This document shows, one piece after another, positions 55,701 through 63,084 of a stretch of DNA of 64,000 nt. This DNA comes from Ectorhizobium quercum (lineage in GTDB: Bacteria > Pseudomonadota > Alphaproteobacteria > Rhizobiales > Rhizobiaceae). Made by a program: the position numbers and the translations under genes. Within the stretch, counting starts at the first letter, position 1; each line of letters starts with the position of its first letter. Location: assembly GCF_026552795.1 (NCBI RefSeq), contig NZ_JANFPI010000003.1:62001-126000 (forward strand), given 5' to 3'. A model generated the notes under the pieces. It was not told the DNA's origin. It made no database searches and saw only the letters and a list, made by a program, of their open reading frames with translations.

Positions 55701-58291
55701 ACTGGCTGGAAGGCGGTGCCCTGCTCGTGCATGCGGCCGGCCAGGCACTCGCCTATCTGCGGCTCGTCCGCACGGCGCCGGATGGCATCCCGCTGGAAGA
55801 GGTGCAGAAGGCCAGCCAGATCACGCCGCTGCTCGCTTCCGGCGCCATGAGCCACGGCGCGCTGGTCGCCAACGCCCACGAGGCCGTCGCCCACGGCACC
55901 AACATGGTCGGCGGCATGTCGAATTCCGGCGAAGGCGGCGAGCACATCTCCCGCTACGGCACGATCCGCGCCTCGCGCATCAAGCAGTTCGCCTCCGGCC
56001 GCTTCGGCATCTGGGCCGGCTATCTGGCCGACCCGATGCTGGAGGAGCTGGAAATCAAGATCGGCCAGGGGGCGAAGCCCGGCGAAGGCGGCCAGCTTCC
56101 GGCGCAGAAGGTGACGGTGGAGATCGCCGCCGCCCGCGGCGGCACGCCGGGCGTCGAACTGGTCTCGCCGCCGCCGCACCACGACACCTATTCCATCGAG
56201 GATCTGGCCCAGCTCATCCACGACTGCAAGGCCGCAAGGGTGCGCGTCGTCGTCAAGCTGGTCTCCTCGGAAGGCATCGGCACCATCGCGGTCGGCGTCG
56301 CCAAGGCCGGCGCGGACGTCATCAACGTCGCCGGCAACACCGGCGGCACGGGGGCGGCGGCCGTCACCAGCCTGAAATATACCGGCCGCGCCGCCGAGAT
56401 CGGCATCGCCGAGGTGCATCAGGCGCTGTGCGCCAACGGGTTGCGGCAGAAGGTGCTGCTGCGCTGCTCGGGCGCGCACCAGACGGCCAGCGACGTGGTG
56501 AAGTCGGCGCTTCTCGGCGGCGACAGCTTCGAATTCGGCACCACGGCGCTGATGATGCTGAAATGCGTGATGGCCAAGAACTGCAACGTCAAGTGCCCGG
56601 CGGGCCTCACGACGAACGCGGAAGTGTTCGACGGCGATCCGCGCGCACTGGCGCAATATCTTCTCAACATCGCCCATGAAACACGGGAAATCCTCGCATC
56701 GCTCGGTCTCCGGTCTCTCCGCGAGGCGCGGGGCCGCAGCGATCTCCTTCACCTTCTCGACCATCCTGCCAGCGTCGGGCAACTCGACCTCCGGGCGATG
56801 TTGCAGGTCGTCGAGGAGGTGAAGGTTGCCGACCCCGTCTACATGGAAAAGGATTACGGCCTCGATGACGCCTTCATCGACATGGTGCGTTCGGCCATCG
56901 TCGACGGCAGGCAGCCTTTCATCGAACTCGGGGCGAACCGCCACCTGAACAATTGCAACAAGAGCGTCGGCGGCCAGCTCGCCGTCGATATCGAGCGCAT
57001 GCTGAACCACGAACTGACCGCGGAGCAGACTCGGCGCCTGCCCGCCGTGCGGCAGGACCATCGCGGCCGCCGCTTCCTCGATGCCGGCAGCGTGCGGATT
57101 TCCACCTCCGGCTCGGCGGGACAATCCTTCGGCGCCTTCTGCAACGACGGCATGATGCTGACCCACACCGGCACCTGCAACGACGGCGTCGGCAAGAGCG
57201 CCGGCGGCGGCACGATCACCGTGCGGTCGCCCGGCGGCGGCTCCGACGAGGCCGGCGGCAATGTGCTGATCGGCAATTTCGCCCTGTTCGGCGCGACCGG
57301 CGGGCGGCTGTTCGTGGAAGGACAGGCGGGCGACCGGTTCGCGGTGCGCAATTCCGGTTCGACCGCCGTGGTGGAAGGCGTCGGCGATTTCTGCTGCGAA
57401 TACATGACCAACGGCGCGGTGCTGAACCTCGGAGCGTTCGGCAAGGGCTTCGGCAACGGCATGAGCGGCGGCTTCGCCTACCAGTACGATCCCTATGGCG
57501 ACCTGCCGAAGAAGATGAGCCACGATTCCATCCTCATCGGCTCCATCGCCGACGAGGACGACCCGCACGCCGCCTTCCATGCCGACGCGATCCGCATGAT
57601 GCTTTCGTGGCACCTCGAGGCGACCGGGTCGGAAAAGGCGCGATGGCTGCTCGAAAACTGGGAGAGCGAGCGGCAGAATTTCGTCTACGGCCTGCCCCGC
57701 GCCCTGCTGCTCTATCAGGACAGCGACGCCATCCTGAAGGCCAAAAGCCGCAAGGATCTGGTCGAGGAGCTTTCGACCGCGCTCGCCGCGCATCAGGTGC
57801 GCAAGTTCAAGCTCGCCTATCGCGACCGCCGTGCCATCCTCAACGGCAGCGTTCCGGGCTACGGCGAAACCGACACCGAGGACATGTTCGCGCTGCTGAA
57901 CAACTACACCGTCCTGTCCATGGCGCAGTCGCTCGCCATGAGCCGCGTGCCCGGCGCGCGCGGCCCCTCCGATCCGGCGGTGGAAAAGGCGGTGCGCAAC
58001 CTCGTCCTGACGGAGGATTTCGCCCTGATGCAGAGGCTTTCCCGCTATGCCCGCGACGCGATCGCCGATTACGACGACGAGGCGCTGGCGGTGATGGTTT
58101 CGGCCAAGCGGCTCGGCGACTACCGGCAGGCGCTTTCGGGCCGCAACACGCTCTCCATCGACAGTCCCGGCACCTATGGCTGGATCATCCAGCAGACCGC
58201 CCGGAACGTCGAGCGCATCGGCCGCATCCCGAGCTTCGAGGAACTTTTCGCGCGACAGGCCCTCTCCGGCCTCACCCCCGCCAGACAGTGA
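52796..58291 (+). CDS. Glutamate synthase large-subunit-like protein (divergent GltB paralogue)
   Basis: A 1831-residue protein with the full GltB domain order. An N-terminal class II glutamine amidotransferase domain has its nucleophile at Cys20 in SSCGVGFI and HNGELNT further on (about 20-420). A central domain runs to about 930. An FMN/TIM-barrel synthase domain (about 1000-1330) has NSGEGGEHISRYGT, AKPGEGGQLP and SPPPHHDTYSIEDLAQLI. A GXGXG beta-helix follows (about 1440-1570). Three differences stand out: the 3Fe-4S cysteines are C1257-x5-C1263-x3-C1267 rather than x5/x4; the usual DGGLKTG phosphate loop reads SGAHQTASD; and a C-terminal extension of about 250 residues is longer than normal. 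No GltD follows; a diflavin reductase does. Confidence 0.88.
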   Translation: MRAHDKPFGLYDPADERSSCGVGFITRKDGVQTHDVLRRGHEALCAVPHRGGMSAEGVGDGAGVSVDLSLSFFRKLTGREDLRARRFGVGNFFLPNDPGFHAEAEHVIARALAEQGFSILLKRDVPVNDAAIRPAAARYQLPIRQWVFACHGETATQAEFDFRIHKALLAIEALAYTRPELAGLYPISLSARTQVFKGRLNSHEVIPYFRDLTDPDHAIHTMYFHTRFSTNTDPHPSMAQPFRLMAHNGELNTDRKNRLSEAAIASAKNASIVRPKGQSDSCRLDQTLQSRVQEDGLDLVTAVVSMMPPAWENDDTLSPDVVAMLEYFSLYEEKNDGPAALIFGNGDLVGARLDRLGLRPLRTVETKDYLCVMSEAGQIAFPPETVLRRGRIEAGGMLVYDHVEKRAYGTVEALEMLAGRRPYRDLLEEARVRLADLPDIPAEAQGSPLRYNGDLERHQRYVAYSLNQESFKFLMDPMLATGAEKISAMGYGNAINALSDQEGGVAKYFSQRFAQVTNPPLDSIREADGMTLRITLGAKPNIGAKAARQIVVPSPVLTHLDMLKLREQTETPLRRFEMLYTPVFDDADANAQALEAAIDRLCEAVAAFAREEGGIAVVTDRHVARDRAALPMILVVSAINQKLIEEGARLRASLVVESGQITSSHHVAAALGFGASAVYPLGVQFRAEEKFGADADKAFRRFAKAAEKALMKTMGKVGLCTAESYVGGEFFEPNFLDTDDPVLRRYFPNVRTPVGGVNFRVIAQAVADWHARALTVKGENDIPLLGLFKERAEGAGHSFGTTAVRGFVDMTEEKVAFTAPDGEEDPFLRLLTLNRLGDAFGIDDAAYANSGYDRLTPEAIDRFTITPGYRAFVRMMTEERARRPAALRDVLAFPADVTHAASPEDFRKEMRRFSRKGNNGFRVRGLTCEPLPDDTFRLTLTGAPGGDLARLGALGQSLVMRFGSDILGHWLEGGALLVHAAGQALAYLRLVRTAPDGIPLEEVQKASQITPLLASGAMSHGALVANAHEAVAHGTNMVGGMSNSGEGGEHISRYGTIRASRIKQFASGRFGIWAGYLADPMLEELEIKIGQGAKPGEGGQLPAQKVTVEIAAARGGTPGVELVSPPPHHDTYSIEDLAQLIHDCKAARVRVVVKLVSSEGIGTIAVGVAKAGADVINVAGNTGGTGAAAVTSLKYTGRAAEIGIAEVHQALCANGLRQKVLLRCSGAHQTASDVVKSALLGGDSFEFGTTALMMLKCVMAKNCNVKCPAGLTTNAEVFDGDPRALAQYLLNIAHETREILASLGLRSLREARGRSDLLHLLDHPASVGQLDLRAMLQVVEEVKVADPVYMEKDYGLDDAFIDMVRSAIVDGRQPFIELGANRHLNNCNKSVGGQLAVDIERMLNHELTAEQTRRLPAVRQDHRGRRFLDAGSVRISTSGSAGQSFGAFCNDGMMLTHTGTCNDGVGKSAGGGTITVRSPGGGSDEAGGNVLIGNFALFGATGGRLFVEGQAGDRFAVRNSGSTAVVEGVGDFCCEYMTNGAVLNLGAFGKGFGNGMSGGFAYQYDPYGDLPKKMSHDSILIGSIADEDDPHAAFHADAIRMMLSWHLEATGSEKARWLLENWESERQNFVYGLPRALLLYQDSDAILKAKSRKDLVEELSTALAAHQVRKFKLAYRDRRAILNGSVPGYGETDTEDMFALLNNYTVLSMAQSLAMSRVPGARGPSDPAVEKAVRNLVLTEDFALMQRLSRYARDAIADYDDEALAVMVSAKRLGDYRQALSGRNTLSIDSPGTYGWIIQQTARNVERIGRIPSFEELFARQALSGLTPARQ

Positions 58292-58301
58292 GACGCAGAC
58301 G

Positions 58302-60062
58302 ATGAAGATCCCCTATATTCCGGAGGACGCCCCCTTCAACGCCGACCAGCGGGCCTGGCTCGCCGGCTTTCTGGCCGGTCTCCACTCGCGCATCGCGATG
58401 GGCGGCGAAAGCACAGCCGCAACGGCGGCTGCCCCTTCGGCCGCGCCCGCGCAACCGCTTCACATTCTCTACGGCACGCAGACCGGCAATGCCGAGCGCG
58501 TGGCGATGGACGCAGCGGCCTCGGCCCGCGGGCTCGGCCTCGCCCCGGAGGTTCTCGGCCTCGACGATGTGAGCATGGAGCAGCTGGCCGCCATGCGCCA
58601 TGTCGTCGTCGTCACCTCCACCTATGGCGAAGGCGAGATGCCGGACAATGCCCAGCTTTTCTGGGAAGCCCTTTCCGCCGGAGCAGCGCCGCGGCTGGAA
58701 GGCCTGCGCTTCGCCGTTCTGGCGCTCGGCGATACCGGCTATGACGGCTTCTGCCAGGCCGGCAAGCTGATCGACACGCGTCTCGAACAGCTCGGCGCGA
58801 CGCGCATCGCCACCCGCCGCGACTGCGACATCGACTACGAGGACGCCGCCGCCGCATGGCTCGGCGAAACCCTGCCGCTGGCTGCCGAGAAGCAAGGCGA
58901 CGGTGTGCCGCCTGCCGCCGTTCCCGCGCCCGTGACGACCTCCGTGACCGGCGGATGGAGCCGCAAGAACCCCTATTCCGCCATGCTTGCAGTCAACCGC
59001 CGCCTTTCCGGCCCGTCCTCGGCCAAGGAAATCCGCCATTACGAGTTCGATCTCGGCGACAGCGGCCTTGCCTACGAGGCCGGCGACGCGCTCGGCGTCA
59101 TGCCCGTCAACGATCCGGCGCTCGTCGGCCTGTTCCTCGAAAGGCTGGGCGCCGGAGCGGAAACCGACGTCGGCGGCACCGCGCTCGGCACGCTTCTGAC
59201 CACGGCGCTCGAAATCTCCACACCCTCCCGCGACCTGATCGCGGAAGTCGAGCGCCGCGCCGGCAACGAGGAATTGAGCCACGTCCTGCGCAACGGCGAC
59301 AAGGAAGCGCTCGACGCCTTTCTGTGGGGCAAGGACAGTCTCGACCTTCTGGCGCTCGCGCCGCAAGGGGCGTTCACTGTGGCGGAATTCGTCGGCCTGC
59401 TGAAGCCGCTCCAGCACCGGGCCTATTCCATCTCGTCGAGCCCGAAGACGGCGGCCGGCCGGGTGCATCTGACGGTCGCGAGCGTGCGCTACAATGCCAG
59501 CGGCCGCGAACGCGGCGGCGTCTGCTCGACCTGGCTGGCGGATCGCGTGGCGGAGGGCGGCAAGGCCGGCATCTTCGTTTCCCAGAATAAAGCCTTCCGC
59601 GTGCCGGCCGATGACGATGCGCCGATGATCATGGTCGGGCCGGGCACGGGCATCGCGCCCTTCCGGGCCTTCCTTCAGGAACGCGGCGCGCGCGGCGCAA
59701 AGGGCCGCAACTGGCTGTTCTTCGGCGACCAGCGCCGCGAAAACGACTTCATCTACGAGGACGAGCTTTCGCGGATGAGCCGCGACGGGCTGCTGACGCG
59801 CCTCGACCTCGCCTTCTCCCGCGATCAGGAGGCGAAGATCTATGTGCAGACCCGCATGAAGGAAAACGGCAAGGCGCTCTACGCCTGGCTGGAGGAAGGC
59901 GCCTCCTTCTACGTCTGCGGCGACGCCAGCCGCATGGCGCGCGACGTCGATGCCGCGCTCGGCGACATCATCGCCGAACAGGGCGGCATGGACGCCGAGA
60001 AGGCCGCCGAATACATCGCCGGCCTGAAGCGCGAGAAGCGGTATCTGCGGGATGTCTACTAG
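58302..60062 (+). CDS. NADPH diflavin reductase, sulfite-reductase flavoprotein (CysJ)-like
   Basis: A 586-residue protein. A flavodoxin domain (about 45-190) has the FMN loops LYGTQTGNAE and TSTYGEGEMPDNA. It is followed by a connecting domain, an FAD domain with RAYSISSSP and GGVCSTWLAD, and an NADPH domain with GPGTGIAPFRAFLQER and VCGDASRMARDVD. The C-terminus KRYLRDVY is nearly that of E. coli CysJ. It would take electrons from NADPH through FAD and FMN to a partner protein. No CysI (sulfite reductase hemoprotein) is nearby; the neighbours are a GltB-like protein 10 bases upstream and a HemS-like protein overlapping by 11 bases, suggesting one of these is the acceptor. Confidence 0.9.
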   Translation: MKIPYIPEDAPFNADQRAWLAGFLAGLHSRIAMGGESTAATAAAPSAAPAQPLHILYGTQTGNAERVAMDAAASARGLGLAPEVLGLDDVSMEQLAAMRHVVVVTSTYGEGEMPDNAQLFWEALSAGAAPRLEGLRFAVLALGDTGYDGFCQAGKLIDTRLEQLGATRIATRRDCDIDYEDAAAAWLGETLPLAAEKQGDGVPPAAVPAPVTTSVTGGWSRKNPYSAMLAVNRRLSGPSSAKEIRHYEFDLGDSGLAYEAGDALGVMPVNDPALVGLFLERLGAGAETDVGGTALGTLLTTALEISTPSRDLIAEVERRAGNEELSHVLRNGDKEALDAFLWGKDSLDLLALAPQGAFTVAEFVGLLKPLQHRAYSISSSPKTAAGRVHLTVASVRYNASGRERGGVCSTWLADRVAEGGKAGIFVSQNKAFRVPADDDAPMIMVGPGTGIAPFRAFLQERGARGAKGRNWLFFGDQRRENDFIYEDELSRMSRDGLLTRLDLAFSRDQEAKIYVQTRMKENGKALYAWLEEGASFYVCGDASRMARDVDAALGDIIAEQGGMDAEKAAEYIAGLKREKRYLRDVY

Positions 60063-60702
60063 CGAAATCGAAAGGCTGCTGGACATCGGGCGTCGGGCGC
60101 CCTCCGTTCCCGCGGGGCTTGCCGCCGGCTATCTGCCGTCCTTCGAAAGCGTGGTCGCCGTCACCTCCAGCACGGCGGCCGTCATGACGACGGTCGGCGT
60201 TTACGAAAGCGCCCGCCTTTCCCCGAAAACCGGCCAGCAACGGCGCGGGCTGCACGTCCATTTCAATCAGGACCGGACGGCGGAGGCGGTCATCGCCCAT
60301 ACCGACCGTGAAGCGCGGCTGCCCCCAGCCATCCGGTTTCTCGATCATGCCGGCGGCGTCGGGCACACGACCTATCTCACATCCCCGTCGGACCTGTGGG
60401 CGCTCGGCTGCCTCTCGCTCTCGGCAACGACGCCCCGTGCTCTTCCCCGCGAAACCGTCGCGATGCAAGTTCCACCGTCAGGCGCCCGCAAGGCGCCGCG
60501 GAGCGTGGACCGGCAGGTCGTTCCGCACGTGCTTGCCTATCTCGCGGCGCTCCGGTTTCCCCTGGCGATCGTTCTCAGCAACGCAAGCTGCATTCATTGC
60601 GACGACGGGCCGCTGGAAGACGTGTCGCAGGCCGGCGACCTCGTTTTCGTGCGCATGGCGAGGACCACGCTTTCCTTCGATCCCGTCCTGATCGGCGGGT
60701 GA
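60052..60702 (+). CDS. HemS/ChuX-like heme-handling family protein, single module (tentative)
   Basis: A 216-residue protein with no obvious signal. Its middle and end resemble one repeat of HemS/HmuS heme-degradation proteins. A VGVYES segment precedes AIRFLDHAGGVGHTTYLTSPSDLWAL, comparable to the LQFFDxxGxAVHKVYLTxxS pattern of HemS. LAIVLSNASCIHCDDGPLEDV parallels the PIMVFVGNPGCIQIHTGPVK end of a HemS module. Full HemS proteins have two such modules (about 345 residues), so this would be a half-size version. The start overlaps the end of the diflavin reductase gene by 11 bases, so the two are translated together. The family call rests on remembered patterns and needs a profile search. Confidence 0.5.
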   Translation: MSTSEIERLLDIGRRAPSVPAGLAAGYLPSFESVVAVTSSTAAVMTTVGVYESARLSPKTGQQRRGLHVHFNQDRTAEAVIAHTDREARLPPAIRFLDHAGGVGHTTYLTSPSDLWALGCLSLSATTPRALPRETVAMQVPPSGARKAPRSVDRQVVPHVLAYLAALRFPLAIVLSNASCIHCDDGPLEDVSQAGDLVFVRMARTTLSFDPVLIGG

Positions 60703-60894
60703 AATATCCGCCGCTCGGAAACGGAAAGGGACCGCATGATCCTCGAAGCCGTATGCCCGCAAAACAGACGGCAATTCCATATAACCGGCGGGCCGCGGGA
60801 TTGTGGTAATCTGCGCGAATCCTGGGAGGCCGTCTTGAGGTCGCTTCCCCTCACCCGCACGTCACACCCATAAGAATATCCAAAGGGACGAAAC

Positions 60895-61716
60895 ATGCCG
60901 CAGAGTGCAATACAGACCTGGAGCCGCCGCGCCGTTCTGGCCGCAGGCATCGCCGCGATGGTTCCGATGGCCGCTGGCCCGCTTTCGGCGCAATCGGACG
61001 AAGCGCCGCTGCGCATCGCGCTCGCCACCAGCATTTCCAACCAGGCGGCGGAAATCGCCGCCAGCGAAGCCGAGGCGCAGGGGCTGAAGGTCGAGCTGAT
61101 CGAGTTCAACGACTGGAACACACCCAATATGGCGGTAGCCGACAAGGAAGTGGACGCGAACCTCTTCCAGCACATCCCCTTCCTCGAATTCACCAACCAC
61201 AATCGCGGCTACGATCTGGTCGCCGTGGCGCCGGCCTTCAGCACGCCCTTCGGCCTCTATTCGAAAAAATACAGGACGCTGGAGGAACTGCCGGAAAACG
61301 CCCGCATCGTCTTTTCGGGAGATGCGGTGAACACGGCCCGGTCACTGCTTCTGCTGCAAAAGGCCGGCCTTGTCGAACTGAAGCCCGGCGCCGACCATCG
61401 CGCCACGCTCGAAGACGTGGTGACGTGGGTCAAACCCCTCGACATCATCCAGCTCGACGGGCCGCAGATCGCCCGGGCGCTGGAGGAGGTCGACGCCGCC
61501 GCGACCTACCCGACCTTCGCCAGGCTGGCCGGCCTCGACGCGTCCTCCGCGCTTATCTTCGAAAACGACCCCGTCTACGCTTTCCAGTTCGTCACCCGCC
61601 CCGAAATGCGCGACGATCCGCGTCTGACGCGCTTCATCGACATCTACCGCAATTCGCAGGCCGCGAAGGAAAAGCTGATAGAGCTTTACGGCGACATGGT
61701 TTCCTTCCCGCGCTGA
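60895..61716 (+). CDS. MetQ/NlpA-family substrate-binding protein without transporter partners
   Basis: A 273-residue exported protein. The N-terminus has a twin-arginine-like WSRRAVLAAGIAAM and an Ala-Gln cleavage region, but no lipobox Cys, unlike MetQ lipoproteins. The mature part has the NlpA fold with FNDWNTPNMAVADKEVDANLFQHIPFLE and a C-terminal VTRPEMRDDPRLTRFIDIYRN. Members bind methionine or other small amino acids. No MetN or MetI gene lies beside it, so it must use a transporter encoded elsewhere. AAAGGGACGAAAC precedes the start. I saw no SAM riboswitch in its 192-base leader. Confidence 0.85.
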   Translation: MPQSAIQTWSRRAVLAAGIAAMVPMAAGPLSAQSDEAPLRIALATSISNQAAEIAASEAEAQGLKVELIEFNDWNTPNMAVADKEVDANLFQHIPFLEFTNHNRGYDLVAVAPAFSTPFGLYSKKYRTLEELPENARIVFSGDAVNTARSLLLLQKAGLVELKPGADHRATLEDVVTWVKPLDIIQLDGPQIARALEEVDAAATYPTFARLAGLDASSALIFENDPVYAFQFVTRPEMRDDPRLTRFIDIYRNSQAAKEKLIELYGDMVSFPR

Positions 61717-61723
61717 CGGGTTT

Positions 61724-62995
61724 TCAGGGCGCGCTGTCGTCCTTCAGCGTTTCCTTCTGGGTGATCAGCCGCGCGGAGTGCTGGCCGCTCAGGAAGATCC
61801 ACAGCCAGCTCATCGCCACGGCGAGGCGGCTGCGCGTGCCGATCAGGAAATAGATGTGGGCAAGGCCCCACACCCACCAGGCCAGCGCCCCTTTCAGCTT
61901 GATCCGGCCGAGATCGACCACCGCCGCGCTGCGGCCGATGGTGGCCAGATTACCCTGATGCCTGTAGGAAAAGCCGGTCGGCGCCGGTTTCCCCGCCAGA
62001 CGGCTGGCGACGACCTTCGCCACATACGCACCCTGCTGCTTGGCGGCAGGCGCGACGCCGGGCACCGGCTTTCCGTCTTCCGTCACGACCGCGGCCGTAT
62101 CGCCGATCACGAAGATCTCCGGCGATCCCGGCACCGTCAGGTCCCTGCCGACGATGGCCCTGCCCGCCCGGTCCGCATCGGCGCCGAGCCACGCGGCGGC
62201 CTTCGACGCCTGCACGCCGGCCGCCCAGATCAGCGTGCGGGCCGCGACGAATTCCTCGCCGATCCTGACGCCTTCGGGGCCGCATTCCGTCACCGGCGTG
62301 CCGGTGCGAACCTCCACGCCGAGCTTCTCCAGCGCCTGCCTGCCGTAGTCCGACAATTCCTGCGTGAAGACCGGAAGAATGCGCGGGCCGGCCTCGATCA
62401 GCATGATCCGCGCGGCGCGGGTATCGATGGCGCGGAACTCGCTGACCAGCGTCCGGTGCGCCAGTTCCGCGATGATGCCGGCCAGTTCCACCCCGGTCGG
62501 GCCGCCGCCGATGATGGCGAAGGTCAGAAGCGCCTTGCGCGTTTCGGGATCGTCCTCCAGCTCCGCCCGCTCGAAGGCCAGCAGGATGCGCCGGCGGATG
62601 GTCGTCGCGTCCTCCAGCGTCTTGAGACCGGGGGCGACGCCTTCCCATTCGTCATGGCCGAAATAGGCATGCCGCGCGCCGGTGGCGAGCACCAGCGTAT
62701 CGTAGGGGATCGACTGGCCGTCCTTCAGCGCCACGCTCTTCCGCTCGCGGTCGACGGCGACGGCCTCGCCGAGCAGGGTGCGGACTTCGGGACGGTTGCG
62801 GAACAGGCGGCGGATCGGCCAGGCGATCTCGGAGGTCGCCAGCAGCGTCGTGGCGACCTGATAGAGCAGCGGCTGGAAAAGGTGATGATTGCGCCGGTCG
62901 ATGATGGTCACGTCGACGGGCTGGCCCTTGAGGTCGTGAACGAGCTGGAGACCGGCAAAGCCGGCACCGACGACAACCACGCGATGCTTGGACAT
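61724..62995 (-). CDS. ndh: Type II NADH dehydrogenase (NDH-2)
   Basis: A 423-residue flavoprotein with FAD motif VVVGAGFAGLQLVHDL at the N-terminus, NHHLFQPLLYQVAT, a second dinucleotide motif FAIIGGGPTGVELAGIIAELAH for NADH, and FVIGDTAAV for the second FAD contact. The C-terminal WWVWGLAHIYFLIG with basic and aromatic residues is the membrane-contact region. It passes electrons from NADH to quinone without pumping protons. It converges with the MetQ-like gene (7 bases between) and lies downstream of the aldehyde dehydrogenase, separated by a strong hairpin. Confidence 0.95.
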   Translation of the reverse strand: MSKHRVVVVGAGFAGLQLVHDLKGQPVDVTIIDRRNHHLFQPLLYQVATTLLATSEIAWPIRRLFRNRPEVRTLLGEAVAVDRERKSVALKDGQSIPYDTLVLATGARHAYFGHDEWEGVAPGLKTLEDATTIRRRILLAFERAELEDDPETRKALLTFAIIGGGPTGVELAGIIAELAHRTLVSEFRAIDTRAARIMLIEAGPRILPVFTQELSDYGRQALEKLGVEVRTGTPVTECGPEGVRIGEEFVAARTLIWAAGVQASKAAAWLGADADRAGRAIVGRDLTVPGSPEIFVIGDTAAVVTEDGKPVPGVAPAAKQQGAYVAKVVASRLAGKPAPTGFSYRHQGNLATIGRSAAVVDLGRIKLKGALAWWVWGLAHIYFLIGTRSRLAVAMSWLWIFLSGQHSARLITQKETLKDDSAP

Positions 62996-63030
62996 GGCGT
63001 TTCTGGATCTTTCGAAAACGGGATCGTGTT

Positions 63031-63060
63031 GCAGGCCGGCGGTCTTCCCCGCCGGCCTGC
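63031..63060. terminator. Perfect 12-bp hairpin between the aldehyde dehydrogenase and ndh
   Basis: GCAGGCCGGCGG (63031-63042) and CCGCCGGCCTGC (63049-63060) form an exact stem with loop tcttcc. It lies 25 bases after the aldehyde dehydrogenase stop. No T-run follows on the minus strand, so termination may be partial or Rho-assisted. Confidence 0.55.
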
Positions 63061-63084
63061 ACGACAGATATCAGGCTTTTCGCC

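Noticed and set aside
53504..57793. Very long open frame (1429 codons) on the minus strand inside the GltB-like gene
   Set aside because: It is antisense to a clear GltB-like protein, its translation is rich in Arg, Ala and Gly without family motifs, and long antisense frames are common in GC-rich DNA.
60703..60894. SAM riboswitch before the MetQ-like gene
   Set aside because: None of the conserved SAM-II core sequences is present; only a weak GGGAGGC/GCTTCCC stem is visible.
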